This document shows, piece after piece, positions 1-9,203 of a stretch of 64,000 bases of DNA. How positions within the stretch are numbered: position 1 is the stretch's first letter; each line of letters begins with the position of its first letter. A model generated the notes under the pieces. That model was not told the origin of the DNA and made no database searches. It was given only the letters and a program-made list of their open reading frames with translations. Source of the DNA: Rhizobium sp. AC27/96. GTDB lineage: Bacteria > Pseudomonadota > Alphaproteobacteria > Rhizobiales > Rhizobiaceae. The stretch is from positions 170,349 to 234,348 of the forward strand of contig NZ_LXKN01000075.1 of NCBI RefSeq assembly GCF_001692325.1, written 5' to 3'. The translations under genes were made by a program, and so were the position numbers.

Positions 1-1372
1 CCACCAGTTCGAAAGCGATGGCACGCGGCGGTATCTTCAGTGCCTGCAATCCCTCGATCAAATCGTGATCGGCGAGCCGGCGGCCGGAAATATTGACGGC
101 GACACGTGGCGGCTCGACACCCTGCGACACCCAGGCGGCGCGGTCGGCAAGCACACGCGTCAGCACGGCCGCGTCGATCTCGGCGGTAAGCCCATATTCC
201 TCGGCCAGCTTGAGGAACGCCACCGGAGACAGCAATCCCTTCTCCGGATGCCGCCAGCGCGCCAAGGCCTCCAGCCCGACGATACGGCGGCTGCGTGCGT
301 CCACCTGAATCTGATAGAATGGCTCGATCTGCTGCAGCATCGGCGCAAGCCGCAGCTCGTCGGCCAACCGACGCTCCGCATGCAGATCTGCCTGCAGCTC
401 CGGCGTGAAGAACTCGACGCGGTTGCGGCCGAGCTTCTTGGCCTGGAAAAGCGCGACATCGGATTCGGCCAGCAGGCTGCCCGCATTGTCGGACCGGCTC
501 GACGCCACCCCGATGGATGCACCGATCCGAAGCATGTCATTGCCGAAGCGCACTTCGCGCCGCAGCCGCGAGAGAATGTCGTCGGCGATGGCCTCCAGCC
601 TCTCGGCATTTCCGACGTTGACCAACACGGCCACGAACTCGTCGCCGCCTATACGCGCGACGAGATCGCCGGCGGTGATCGCCGCTGAAATGCGGGCAGC
701 CGCGCTCTGCAACGTCGCATCACCCGCCGCATGGCCCCATTTGTCGTTGATCTCCTTGAAGCCGTCGAGATCGATTTGAAGCACACCCAAGGTCTCGACA
801 TCCGAAGCCTTGCGCAGTTCGGCCAGCCGCCGGTCGAAATAACGCCGGTTGGGAAGGCCGGTCAGGTAATCATGGTCGGCGGCATATTCGATACGGGCGC
901 GGCTTTGTTCGAGCGCCACGGCCCGCGCCTCGGCGATCGCCGTCTGGCTGGTCAGTTCACGATTGAGCTGGACGTCGGCGGTGACATCCCATTCCGCGCC
1001 GATAAAGGATGGCGAACCGTCGTGATCCTCATAGAAATGCGCACTGGAGCGCAGATGGCGTATCTCTCCGCTGGGCAGAACGATGCGAAACTGGGAATTA
1101 TAGAAGCCGCGCCCATCGAGAGCGATCTGGAAGTCGTTGACCGCCTTCTCGACATCCTCGGGATATAGCGCCTTCATCCAGACGTCGGACGATACCTTGC
1201 GATCCTGCAGGCCGGTTCCATAGAGCCGATGCATCTGCTGGTCCCAGAGCAATTCCTTGTCATTGACGTTGTGTTGCCAGACGCCGATTTGAGACGCCTC
1301 AAGCGCCAGCTCCAACCTTCTTAAAAGGTCCTGGAACTCTTCTTCGGTTCGCCCTGATGCCGTCTCTGCCAA
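1..1372 (-). CDS. PAS-GGDEF-EAL cyclic-di-GMP signalling protein (3' end outside window)
   Basis: About 457 residues are visible. A PAS-like sensor segment (roughly residues 15-130) is followed by a diguanylate cyclase domain with an intact RIGGDEF signature near residue 240. An EAL phosphodiesterase domain follows, with EALARW near residue 365 and the metal-binding IAFELV motif at the window edge, so the gene continues outside. Such proteins make and/or degrade c-di-GMP at the membrane or in the cytosol; which activity dominates cannot be told here. No in-frame ATG lies near the N-terminus. I chose TTG at 1372 because AAGGGGGTGG sits just upstream and an in-frame stop lies only about 10 codons further up. 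It follows the sugar-acid genes on the same strand after a 129-base gap and is probably a separate unit. Confidence 0.85.
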   Translation of the reverse strand, partial: MAETASGRTEEEFQDLLRRLELALEASQIGVWQHNVNDKELLWDQQMHRLYGTGLQDRKVSSDVWMKALYPEDVEKAVNDFQIALDGRGFYNSQFRIVLPSGEIRHLRSSAHFYEDHDGSPSFIGAEWDVTADVQLNRELTSQTAIAEARAVALEQSRARIEYAADHDYLTGLPNRRYFDRRLAELRKASDVETLGVLQIDLDGFKEINDKWGHAAGDATLQSAAARISAAITAGDLVARIGGDEFVAVLVNVGNAERLEAIADDILSRLRREVRFGNDMLRIGASIGVASSRSDNAGSLLAESDVALFQAKKLGRNRVEFFTPELQADLHAERRLADELRLAPMLQQIEPFYQIQVDARSRRIVGLEALARWRHPEKGLLSPVAFLKLAEEYGLTAEIDAAVLTRVLADRAAWVSQGVEPPRVAVNISGRRLADHDLIEGLQALKIPPRAIAFELV

Positions 1373-1501
1373 AGAGCTCCACCCCCTTCGGAAATTGGAG
1401 AGATTACATAAATGCTACTCAATAGATTTGCACTACTGCCTTTCGCGAACTTTAACGACGGCCCGAGCGGCTATCTGCCAACAGTTTGCGCCAAAATGCC
1501 A

Positions 1502-3286
1502 CTAGTGATTATGCCTGGGCGGTATGGCCGCGAGATTGCGAAACTCGGCAGCGCCTTCAAGCACGGCGCCATCGGAAAGCTGCGTGACCGAACGGCGATA
1601 GATGCGCTGCCACGGCGTCGAGTCCGGCGGGACTGGCGGTATGCCATCGCCCTTGCGGCGCTCGATCTCCGCCTCTTCCACCAGCATGTCGCAACGGCCA
1701 TGATTGAAGTCGATACGGATGATGTCGCCGGTCCTCAGCCAGGCAAGGCCGCCGCCGGCAGCGCTCTCCGGCGAGGCATTGAGGATCGAGGGACTGTCGG
1801 CGGTGCCCGACTGGCGCCCGTCGCCGATTGTGGGCAGGCTGCGGATGCCGCGCTTCAAGAGCGCATCCGGCGGCTGCATGTTCACCACTTCGGCCGACCC
1901 CGGCCAGCCGATCGGCCCTGCTCCGCGGATGACGAGGATCGTCCGCTCGTCGATCCCCAGATCGGCGTCGTTGATGCGCTTGTGATAATCCTCTGATCCG
2001 TCGAAGACCACGGCCCGCCCCTCGAACATGCCTTCGTGGCCCGGCTCCTGCAGATAACGGCTGCGGAATTCCTCGGAGATAACGCTCATCTTCATGATGG
2101 CGAAATCGAACAGATTACCCTTCAGCACGAGAAAACCGGCGCGCTCCTTCAAGGGCTCGGCAAACGGGAGGATGACTTCGCGATCCGTCGCCTCCCTGCC
2201 CTTAAGATTTTCCGCCATCGTCTTGCCGGTCACGGTCGGACAGCTTCCGTCGAGCTTATCGGCCTGCAGTAGCTCCCACATGATGGCGGGGACACCGCCG
2301 GCGCGATGGAAGCGCTCGCCGAGATAGGCGCCCGCCGGCTGCACATTGGCAAGCAGCGGAATGTCGAAACCATGCACCTGCCAGTCATCCGGGTGAAGTT
2401 CGACGCCGGCATGCTTGGCCATGGCAGCCAGATGTGGCTGCGCATTGGTCGATCCGCCGATGGCGGAATTGACGCGAATGGCATTGAGAAAAGCCTGACG
2501 CGTCAGCACGTCGGATGGCTTCATGTCTTCAAGCACAAGTTCGACGGCACGGCGGCCGGTGCGATAGGCCATCTGCCCACGTTCGCGATAGGCACCGGGA
2601 ATGGCGGCACAGCCGGTCAATGACATGCCGAGCGCCTCGGCCATGGCATTCATCGTCGAGGCCGTTCCCATCGTATTGCAATGGCCGATCGAGGGCGCCG
2701 AGGCGAGAGACGCCTCCATGAACTCCTCTTCGTCGATCTCTCCAGCCGCCAGCTTGCGGCGCGAACGCCAGATCACTGTACCGGAGCCGGCAAGTTCGCC
2801 ATCGTGCCAGCCGTCAAGCATCGGGCCGCCGGAGAGCACGATCGCCGGAATGTTGACGGTGGAGGCGGCCATCAGCGCCGAGGGGGTGGTCTTGTCGCAG
2901 CCGGTAGTGAGCACCACGCCATCGAGCGGATAGCCGTAGAGCACTTCCACCAGACCGAGATAGGCAAGGTTGCGGTCGAGTGCCGCCGTCGGCCGCTTGC
3001 AGTTCTCGAAGATCGGATGGGTCGGGAACTCGATCGGAATGCCGCCGGCATCGCGGATGCCGTCGCGCACGCGCTTGGCAAGATCGAGATGATGGCGGTT
3101 GCAGGGGGTCAGATCGCTGCCGCTCTGGGCAATGCCGATGATCGGCTTGCCCGAGCGCAACTCTTCCGGCGTGATGCCGTAATTCATGAACCGCTCCAGA
3201 TAGAGCGCCGTCATATCGATATGATCCGGATTGTCGAACCAGTCCTGCGAACGCAGGCGGCGCTTGGATGCACCCTTATCGCTCAT
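1502..3286 (-). CDS. IlvD/Edd-family sugar-acid dehydratase (L-arabinonate/D-xylonate dehydratase type)
   Basis: This 594-residue [2Fe-2S] dehydratase removes water from a sugar acid to give a 2-keto-3-deoxy acid. Three cysteines at the family positions for cluster binding are present: PCNRH (Cys62), TTGCDKTTP (Cys130) and IGHCNTMGT (Cys203). The N-terminal segment RLRSQDWFDNPDH and overall length match the rhizobial L-arabinonate dehydratase group rather than valine-pathway IlvD. The ATG at 3286 is preceded by GAGGAAGAG and lies 7 bases after the stop of the upstream reductase gene, so the two form an operon. The partner suggests catabolism of a pentonate or related acid; the exact substrate (L-arabinonate, D-xylonate, D-fuconate) cannot be fixed from sequence. 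Confidence 0.88.
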   Translation of the reverse strand: MSDKGASKRRLRSQDWFDNPDHIDMTALYLERFMNYGITPEELRSGKPIIGIAQSGSDLTPCNRHHLDLAKRVRDGIRDAGGIPIEFPTHPIFENCKRPTAALDRNLAYLGLVEVLYGYPLDGVVLTTGCDKTTPSALMAASTVNIPAIVLSGGPMLDGWHDGELAGSGTVIWRSRRKLAAGEIDEEEFMEASLASAPSIGHCNTMGTASTMNAMAEALGMSLTGCAAIPGAYRERGQMAYRTGRRAVELVLEDMKPSDVLTRQAFLNAIRVNSAIGGSTNAQPHLAAMAKHAGVELHPDDWQVHGFDIPLLANVQPAGAYLGERFHRAGGVPAIMWELLQADKLDGSCPTVTGKTMAENLKGREATDREVILPFAEPLKERAGFLVLKGNLFDFAIMKMSVISEEFRSRYLQEPGHEGMFEGRAVVFDGSEDYHKRINDADLGIDERTILVIRGAGPIGWPGSAEVVNMQPPDALLKRGIRSLPTIGDGRQSGTADSPSILNASPESAAGGGLAWLRTGDIIRIDFNHGRCDMLVEEAEIERRKGDGIPPVPPDSTPWQRIYRRSVTQLSDGAVLEGAAEFRNLAAIPPRHNH

Positions 3287-3293
3287 CTCTTCC

Positions 3294-4178
3294 TCAAGCC
3301 TTTCCTTGGCCATTCTTGTCTTCCAGATACTGCAGCAACCCGCTGTGATCCTGCTCGCCACCGCCATTTTCGACGAATTCCGCAAACTCGGCCCGGACGG
3401 CCTCCGTCAACGGCAGCTGGAGCGAGAGATTCTCGGCTGCGGCAAGGACCGTATCGAGATCCTTCAGCTGATTGCGGGCGGTTCCGCCCGGCTCGAAATT
3501 GCGCTCGATCATGCGCTGGCCGTGCAGCTCCAGGATCCTGCTTTCGGCAAAACCACCGCGAATGGCGGCTCGAAATGCCTCGCGAGAGCCACCGCCCGCT
3601 TCGACAAGCAGCATCGCCTCGGCAACGGCGCCGATGGTCACCGCGACGATCTGCTGATTTCCGAGCTTGGCAAGCTGACCGGTGCCGCTTGGGCCGACGC
3701 GGGTCACACGACCAAGCGGCGCCATGATATCGCGAACACTGTCTATGACGTCGGCATCGCCGCCGGCCATGATTGCCAGCGTCCCGGCCGCAGCACCGAC
3801 CACGCCGCCGGACACCGGCGCATCGATATGCCTGATACCGCGCTCCGCAAGCTTGAATGCATGTTCGCGGGCAATCGCCGGCGGTATCGAGCTATTGTCG
3901 ATGACGACGGCTCCAGATTCCAGCGCATCAGCCACTCCGCTACCGAACAGGACTTCGCTGACGGCACCGCCATTGGTGAGCATGGTGAAGACGATCGATG
4001 CCCCCCTTGCCGCCTCTGAGGCAGTAACTGCGACGGTCGCGCCATGCTCAGCGAGCGGATCGGCCTTGCTGCGGTCGCGATTCCAGACGGTAAGCGGAAA
4101 GCCGGCATCAAGAAGCCGCCGTGCCATCGGCGCTCCCATCAATCCCGTCCCGAGAAAAGCGATCTTTCTGCCGCTCAC
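3294..4178 (-). CDS. 3-hydroxyisobutyrate dehydrogenase-family NAD(P)-dependent oxidoreductase
   Basis: The 294-residue beta-hydroxyacid dehydrogenase has the Rossmann motif GTGLMG (residues 10-15), the substrate motif around residues 120-126 (DAPVSGG) and the catalytic lysine at residue 171 (GQLAKLGNQQ). Relatives act on 3-hydroxyisobutyrate, tartronate semialdehyde or similar short hydroxyacids. I chose the GTG at 4178 because GGAGG lies 8 bases upstream. An in-frame ATG at 4232 has no such site and would place the palindrome at 4212-4225 inside the coding region. It is the first gene of an operon with the sugar-acid dehydratase, so a role in carbohydrate acid breakdown is more likely than valine catabolism. 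Confidence 0.83.
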   Translation of the reverse strand: MSGRKIAFLGTGLMGAPMARRLLDAGFPLTVWNRDRSKADPLAEHGATVAVTASEAARGASIVFTMLTNGGAVSEVLFGSGVADALESGAVVIDNSSIPPAIAREHAFKLAERGIRHIDAPVSGGVVGAAAGTLAIMAGGDADVIDSVRDIMAPLGRVTRVGPSGTGQLAKLGNQQIVAVTIGAVAEAMLLVEAGGGSREAFRAAIRGGFAESRILELHGQRMIERNFEPGGTARNQLKDLDTVLAAAENLSLQLPLTEAVRAEFAEFVENGGGEQDHSGLLQYLEDKNGQGKA

Positions 4179-4211
4179 AGCGACGTCCTCCGAATTATAA
4201 GCATGTGAAAC

Positions 4212-4225
4212 CTGCAACGTTGCAG
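4212..4225. promoter_or_regulatory. LacI-family-like operator palindrome
   Basis: CTGCAACGTTGCAG is a perfect 14-base palindrome with the central AACGTT typical of LacI/PurR-family operators. It lies 34 bases upstream of the chosen GTG start of the reductase/dehydratase operon. No LacI-type gene is in the window, so the regulator would be encoded elsewhere. Confidence 0.55.
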
Positions 4226-4460
4226 CGGTCATTCAACCCAGCCGACCCGACAACAACCGCATGCACACCACTATCCCTAGTCTTGGGTGCCGATGGGCAG
4301 CTCCCCATGCCCCCGTACACGTCAACCAACTCACCCAAGAGCTTGATAAACCTATGGTGACCGCATGCAAAGGAAATCCGTGCGCATGCGACAAATTCTG
4401 TCAGCAACCGAACACGCGGCCAAGCAGCGGCCCGAAAATTGGGCCGGTACAAAAGAAAAA

Positions 4461-4482
4461 GGCGGGACCTTGCGGTCCCGCC
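4461..4482 (-). terminator. Rho-independent terminator of the RND pump operon
   Basis: GGCGGGACC/GGTCCCGCC forms a perfect 9-bp stem with a 4-base loop. On the minus strand it is followed by TTTTTCTTTT (complement of 4451-4460). It lies 42 bases past the stop of the minus-strand transporter gene. Confidence 0.9.
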
Positions 4483-4523
4483 CATGGGGTGTCGAGCACT
4501 GGAGTACCGCTCGGCACGGCCCC

Positions 4524-7500
4524 CTATTCGGCGGCGATCGGGAGTACCTCCGCCGAATGGTCATTATCGTTGTGATGGTGCTGCTTCAGCGGGCGGTTAC
4601 CCGACAGAGTACGGATCAGCACGTAGAAGACCGGCGTCATGAAGATACCGAAGAAGGTAACGCCGATCATGCCCGAGAACACCGCGATACCCATGGCGGT
4701 TCGCATCTCGGCACCGGCACCGGTCGATGTGACCAGCGGCACGACACCCATGATGAAGGCCATGGAGGTCATCAGGATCGGACGCAGACGCAGACGGCTG
4801 GCCTCGATTGCGGCCTGTACCGGCGTGCGGCCTTCAAATTCCAGCTCGCGGGCAAATTCCACGATCAGGATCGCGTTCTTCGCCGACAAGCCCACCAACA
4901 CCACCAGACCAATCTGGGTGAAGATGTTGTTGTCCCCACCTGTGAGCCAGACGCCGGTCAGCGCCGCCAGTACACCCATCGGCACGATCATGACGATGGC
5001 GAGCGGCAAGGTCAGGCTCTCGTATTGGGCGGCCAGCACGAGGAAGACCAGCAGCAGCGCCAGCGGGAAGACGACGATGCTGGAATTGCCGGCCAGAATC
5101 TGCTGGTAGGTCAAATCCGTCCACTCGAAGTCTATGCCGGCGGGCAACGTCTCATGCAGAATCTTCTCGATCGCCGCTTGTGCCTGACCCGACGAGAAAC
5201 CGGGCGCCGGGCCGCCATTGATGTCGGCAGCAAGGAAGCCGTTATAGCGGTTCGTACGCTCCGGCCCGGTGGTGGCATCGACCTTCAGCAAGGCTGAAAG
5301 CGGGATCATCTGGCCCGATGCCGAACGAACCTTCAACTGGCCGATATCTTCCGGCTGGGCGCGGAACTTGGCATCGGCCTGTACGCGGACGCTGTAGGTG
5401 CGGCCGAAGGCGTTGAAGTCGTTCACATAGAACGAACCGAGATAGATCTGCAGCGTCTGGAAGACGTCGGTGACGGAGACCCCGAGCTGCTCGGCCTTGG
5501 CGCGGTCAAGATCGGCGAAGAGCTGCGGCACGTTGATCTGGAAGCTCGAGAAGATGCCTGCGAGTTCCGGTGTCTGGTAGGCCTTGGCAATCACTGCCTT
5601 GGCCGCCTGGTCAAGCGCCTGGTTGCCGAGGCCGGCGCGATCCTCGATCTGCAGCTTGAAGCCGCCTGTCGTGCCGAGACCGTTGACTGGCGGCGGCGGG
5701 AACATGGCGATGAAGGCATCCTGAATGGCGCCGAACTTCTGGTTCAGCGCCATGGCGATCGCCCCGCCCGAAAGATCGGGCGTCTTGCGCTCGTCGAAGT
5801 CCTTCAGCGTGACGAAGACGATACCGGCGTTCGAGGAATTGGTGAAACCGTTGATCGACAGGCCCGGGAAGGCGATCGCATTGGCGACGCCAGGCTGCTT
5901 CAGCGCGATATCAGTCATGCGCTTGATCACGCTTTCCGTGCGGTCGAGGCTTGCGGCATCCGGCAACTGTGCGAAGCCGATCAGATACTGCTTGTCCTGC
6001 GATGGCACGAAACCACCTGGAACCGTTGTGAACAGGCTATAGGTCGCTCCCACCAGCGCGAAATAGATCACCATGACGATGCTCTTGCGCGACAGCAGGC
6101 CGCCGACGCCCTTGCCGTAGTATTTCGAACCGCTTCCGAACGCCCGGTTGAAACCACGGAAGAACCAGCCGAAGACCGCGTCCATGACCCGCGTCAACCG
6201 ATCCTTCGGCGCATGATGGCCCTTCAGAAGCAGGGATGCCAGTGCCGGAGACAAGGTGAGCGAGTTGAAGGCCGAGATGACGGTCGAGATGGCGATCGTC
6301 AGCGCGAATTGGCGGTAGAACTGGCCGGACAGGCCGGAGATGAAGGCAAGCGGCACGAAGACCGCGACGAGGACCAGCGCGATGGCGATGATCGGACCGG
6401 AAACTTCCTTCATCGCCTTATAGGTGGCGTCTCGCGGACTGAGCCCGTTCTCGATATTGCGTTCGACGTTCTCGACCACCACGATCGCGTCGTCCACGAC
6501 GATACCGATCGCCAGCACCAGGCCAAACAGACTGAGCGCATTGATGGAGAAGCCGAAGACATACATCACCGCAAAGGTGCCGATGATCGACACCGGAACG
6601 GCGATCAGCGGGATGATCGAGGCGCGCCATGTCTGCAGGAACAGGATGACGACGAGGACGACCAGCGCAATGGCCTCGAGCAGCGTGTCGATGACCTTCT
6701 CGATCGAGGCGCGGACGAATTTTGTCGTATCGTAGACGATCTCGTACTTGACGCCCGCCGGCATGGCCTTCTGCAGATCGTTCATGGTCGCGCGCACATT
6801 GTTCGCGATCTCGATCGCATTCGAACCAGGCGCCTGGAGAACCGCGACGGCGACGGCCGGCTTGCCGTCGAGCAGCGAACGCAGCGTATAGTCTTCCGCA
6901 CCCAACTCGACGCGAGCGACGTCGCGAAGGCGGGTGATCTCGCTATTGGCGCCCGTCTTGACGATGATGTTGCCGAACTCCTCGGGCGTGCGCAGGCGGC
7001 CCTGGGCATTGACGTTGAGCTGCAGATCCACGCCCGGCCGGCTGGGCGAGGCACCGATGATGCCCGCCGCAGCCTGGACGTTCTGCGAGCCGATCGCATT
7101 GCTGATGTCGCTGGCGGCAAGATTATGCTCCGCCGCCTTCTGCGGATCGATCCAGACGCGCATGGAATAGTCGCCGGCGCCGAAGACCTGCACCTGCCCG
7201 ACGCCTTCGATGCGGGCGAGCCGATCCTTGACGTTCAAGGTCGCATAGTTTCGCAGATAGGTGATGTCGTGGTCGGCCCCGTCCGAGACGAGGTTGACGA
7301 CCATGATGAAGTCGGGCGAGCTCTTGACGGTCGTGATGCCGAGGGTACGGACCTCCGCGGGCAGGCGCGGCTCAGCCTGCGAAACGCGGTTCTGCACGAG
7401 CTGCTGCGCCTTGTCCGGATCGGTGCCGAGCTTGAAGGTGACCGTCACGTTGAGAACGCCGTCGGACGTTGCCTGGCTGGACATGTAGAGCATGCCCTCG

Positions 7501-7721
7501 ACGCCGTTGATCTGCTCTTCGAGCGGTGTCGCCACCGTTTCGGCAATAACGGTCGGGTTGGCACCGGGATAGGTGGCGCGCACGACAATCGACGGCGGCA
7601 CGACCTCCGGATATTCGGAGATCGGCAGCGCCCTGAGGCCGATAAGGCCGGCGACCACGATGAGGACCGAAAGAACACCGGCAAAGACCGGGCGGTCGAC
7701 AAAGAATCTGGAGATGTTCAT
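4524..7721 (-). CDS. RND multidrug efflux transporter, HAE1 family (MexF-like)
   Basis: The 1065-residue inner-membrane proton/drug antiporter has the full family length. It starts MNISRFFVDRPVF, followed by the periplasmic ISEYPEVVPP motif, and carries the proton-relay Asp pair in TM4 (GIVVDDAIVVVEN, D410/D411). Sequence character is closest to the MexF/BepG branch rather than classic AcrB. It pairs with the periplasmic adaptor gene immediately upstream (119-base gap, same strand). No outer-membrane channel gene lies beside it, so a TolC-type protein encoded elsewhere is presumably used. The terminator at 4461-4482 closes the unit. Substrates are unknown; plant phenolics are a common guess for rhizobial pumps, but nothing here proves it. 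Confidence 0.95.
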   Translation of the reverse strand: MNISRFFVDRPVFAGVLSVLIVVAGLIGLRALPISEYPEVVPPSIVVRATYPGANPTVIAETVATPLEEQINGVEGMLYMSSQATSDGVLNVTVTFKLGTDPDKAQQLVQNRVSQAEPRLPAEVRTLGITTVKSSPDFIMVVNLVSDGADHDITYLRNYATLNVKDRLARIEGVGQVQVFGAGDYSMRVWIDPQKAAEHNLAASDISNAIGSQNVQAAAGIIGASPSRPGVDLQLNVNAQGRLRTPEEFGNIIVKTGANSEITRLRDVARVELGAEDYTLRSLLDGKPAVAVAVLQAPGSNAIEIANNVRATMNDLQKAMPAGVKYEIVYDTTKFVRASIEKVIDTLLEAIALVVLVVILFLQTWRASIIPLIAVPVSIIGTFAVMYVFGFSINALSLFGLVLAIGIVVDDAIVVVENVERNIENGLSPRDATYKAMKEVSGPIIAIALVLVAVFVPLAFISGLSGQFYRQFALTIAISTVISAFNSLTLSPALASLLLKGHHAPKDRLTRVMDAVFGWFFRGFNRAFGSGSKYYGKGVGGLLSRKSIVMVIYFALVGATYSLFTTVPGGFVPSQDKQYLIGFAQLPDAASLDRTESVIKRMTDIALKQPGVANAIAFPGLSINGFTNSSNAGIVFVTLKDFDERKTPDLSGGAIAMALNQKFGAIQDAFIAMFPPPPVNGLGTTGGFKLQIEDRAGLGNQALDQAAKAVIAKAYQTPELAGIFSSFQINVPQLFADLDRAKAEQLGVSVTDVFQTLQIYLGSFYVNDFNAFGRTYSVRVQADAKFRAQPEDIGQLKVRSASGQMIPLSALLKVDATTGPERTNRYNGFLAADINGGPAPGFSSGQAQAAIEKILHETLPAGIDFEWTDLTYQQILAGNSSIVVFPLALLLVFLVLAAQYESLTLPLAIVMIVPMGVLAALTGVWLTGGDNNIFTQIGLVVLVGLSAKNAILIVEFARELEFEGRTPVQAAIEASRLRLRPILMTSMAFIMGVVPLVTSTGAGAEMRTAMGIAVFSGMIGVTFFGIFMTPVFYVLIRTLSGNRPLKQHHHNDNDHSAEVLPIAAE

Positions 7722-7840
7722 ATCAAAGCCCTCTCCGGGGTGAAAGCGGATGCAAAATCCCTGTCCGGCGAGCTGAGAGCCGCCGGCGGATCATGTGAAT
7801 TCGGATGTCGGCCTTCTCCGCATGGGCAGAAGGCCAAGTC

Positions 7841-9031
7841 TTACTGAGCGGTCGCGACCTTCTCTGCCAACTGCGGTGCGACAACCGCACCGGGACGGAT
7901 GCGCTGCAGCCCGTTGACAACGACCTTTTCGCCGACCTTCAGGCCGTCCTCGATCACCCGCTCGCCATCGACCAGCGAACCGAGTTGGACCTGCCGGTAA
8001 TTGACCTTATTGTCGCCATCAACCACGAAGACGAACTTCTTGTCCTGGTCGGTGCCGACTGCGCGGTCGCTGATGACGAGCTTGCTCTCGGCCTTCGGCT
8101 GGCCCATGCGAACCCGCACGAACTGGCCGGGGATGAGACGTCCACCGGGATTGTCGAAGACGGCGCGGACGCTGACGGTGCCGCTTGCCGCATCGACTTC
8201 GTTGTCGATCAGCTGCAACTTGCCCTTGATCGGCGTGCCGCTATCGCTGGCCGTGCCGATCTGAACCGGGATCTGTTCGACCGGCGGAACTGCGCCATTG
8301 GTCGCCGGCAACTCTGCCAGGGCCTGGGTCACGGTCTGCTCGTTGGCATTGAAGCTTGCATAGATCGGATCGACCGAAACAAGCGTGGTCAGAGCCGGCG
8401 AAGATGAGCCGGCAGCGACCAGATTGCCGACGGTCACGGCGATCTTGCCGACGCGGCCGGCGATCGGAGCGTGAACCTGCGTATAGTCGAGGTTCAGCTG
8501 AGCCGTCTGCAAGGTAGCTTGCGCTGCCTTCAGATTGGCATCCGCTTCGGCGTAGTTGCTGGAGCGGGTGTCCATGTCGCTCTGCGAGATCGTCTTGTTG
8601 TCGAAGAGCTTCTGACCGCGGTCGACTTCGACCTTGGTCAGATTGAGCCTCGCCTTTGCAGCTCCAACCTGCGCCTGAGCCTGGGCAACGGCCGCCTCGT
8701 AGGGTGCGGGATCGATGGTGACAAGCAGGTCGCCCTGCTTGACCAGGGCGCCTTCGCGGAATTGCACGGACTGGATTGCGCCAGCCACACGCGGCCGGAC
8801 TTCGACCCGGTCAATAGCTTCGAGCCGGCCGGAAAATTCCTGCCAGGACGTGATGTCGCGCGACTCCACCGCGGCAACGGTGACAGGGGTTGGCGGCATC
8901 GCCGCCGGGCCGCTTGCCTCGGTTGCCTGGGCACCGCGCGGCAGTTCCAGATAGAAGGCTGCACCCACAACGGCCACAGCAACACTCATGCCGGCGCCCC
9001 ACAGGGCCCAGCGCTTACCGTTGGATTTCAT
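7841..9031 (-). CDS. RND efflux periplasmic adaptor (membrane fusion protein, MexE-like)
   Basis: The 396-residue HlyD-type adaptor links the inner-membrane pump to an outer-membrane channel. After an N-terminal membrane anchor (residues 8-27, with no lipobox cysteine) come a barrel-sandwich/lipoyl segment, a coiled-coil hairpin (around residues 95-165), the second lipoyl half (VHAPIAGRVGK) and beta-barrel/membrane-proximal domains. ATG at 9031 is preceded by AGGAGAG at a good distance; a longer in-frame start at 9064 has no good site. It is the first gene of the pump operon. TGCCT-N6-AGGCA at 9084-9099 lies in its promoter region. Confidence 0.92.
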   Translation of the reverse strand: MKSNGKRWALWGAGMSVAVAVVGAAFYLELPRGAQATEASGPAAMPPTPVTVAAVESRDITSWQEFSGRLEAIDRVEVRPRVAGAIQSVQFREGALVKQGDLLVTIDPAPYEAAVAQAQAQVGAAKARLNLTKVEVDRGQKLFDNKTISQSDMDTRSSNYAEADANLKAAQATLQTAQLNLDYTQVHAPIAGRVGKIAVTVGNLVAAGSSSPALTTLVSVDPIYASFNANEQTVTQALAELPATNGAVPPVEQIPVQIGTASDSGTPIKGKLQLIDNEVDAASGTVSVRAVFDNPGGRLIPGQFVRVRMGQPKAESKLVISDRAVGTDQDKKFVFVVDGDNKVNYRQVQLGSLVDGERVIEDGLKVGEKVVVNGLQRIRPGAVVAPQLAEKVATAQ

Positions 9032-9083
9032 GTTAGTCTCTCCTTTGGCCCCCTCTTGGGACACGGGGACCGAAAATTCCTAT

Positions 9084-9099
9084 TGCCTCAATATAGGCA
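9084..9099. promoter_or_regulatory. Small inverted repeat in the efflux operon promoter region
   Basis: TGCCT-CAATAT-AGGCA lies 53-68 bases upstream of the adaptor start. It could be a repressor site, but the arms are short and no TetR-type gene adjoins it. The remainder of 9032-9203 shows no gene. Confidence 0.3.
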
Positions 9100-9203
9100 G
9101 GGCTCCAAAGCACCGCGCATCGATGCGGGGATCGCTTCGGCCTTTGCCTCCAGCACCTCGTCCAATTCCGCGATTTCCCTCGCGCTCGGGATGCTCTAGT
9201 TGA

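Larger units (their letters stand above)
4179..4523. other. Intergenic region between two minus-strand operons
   Basis: It holds the operator-like palindrome of the reductase/dehydratase operon and the terminator of the RND pump gene, both listed separately. Between about 4226 and 4450 I see no convincing gene. Confidence 0.7.

Noticed and set aside
6213..7847. 544-codon open frame on the plus strand opposite the RND transporter
   Set aside because: It is antisense to a clearly conserved transporter; its translation is a low-complexity Arg/Asp-rich mirror of high-GC coding sequence.
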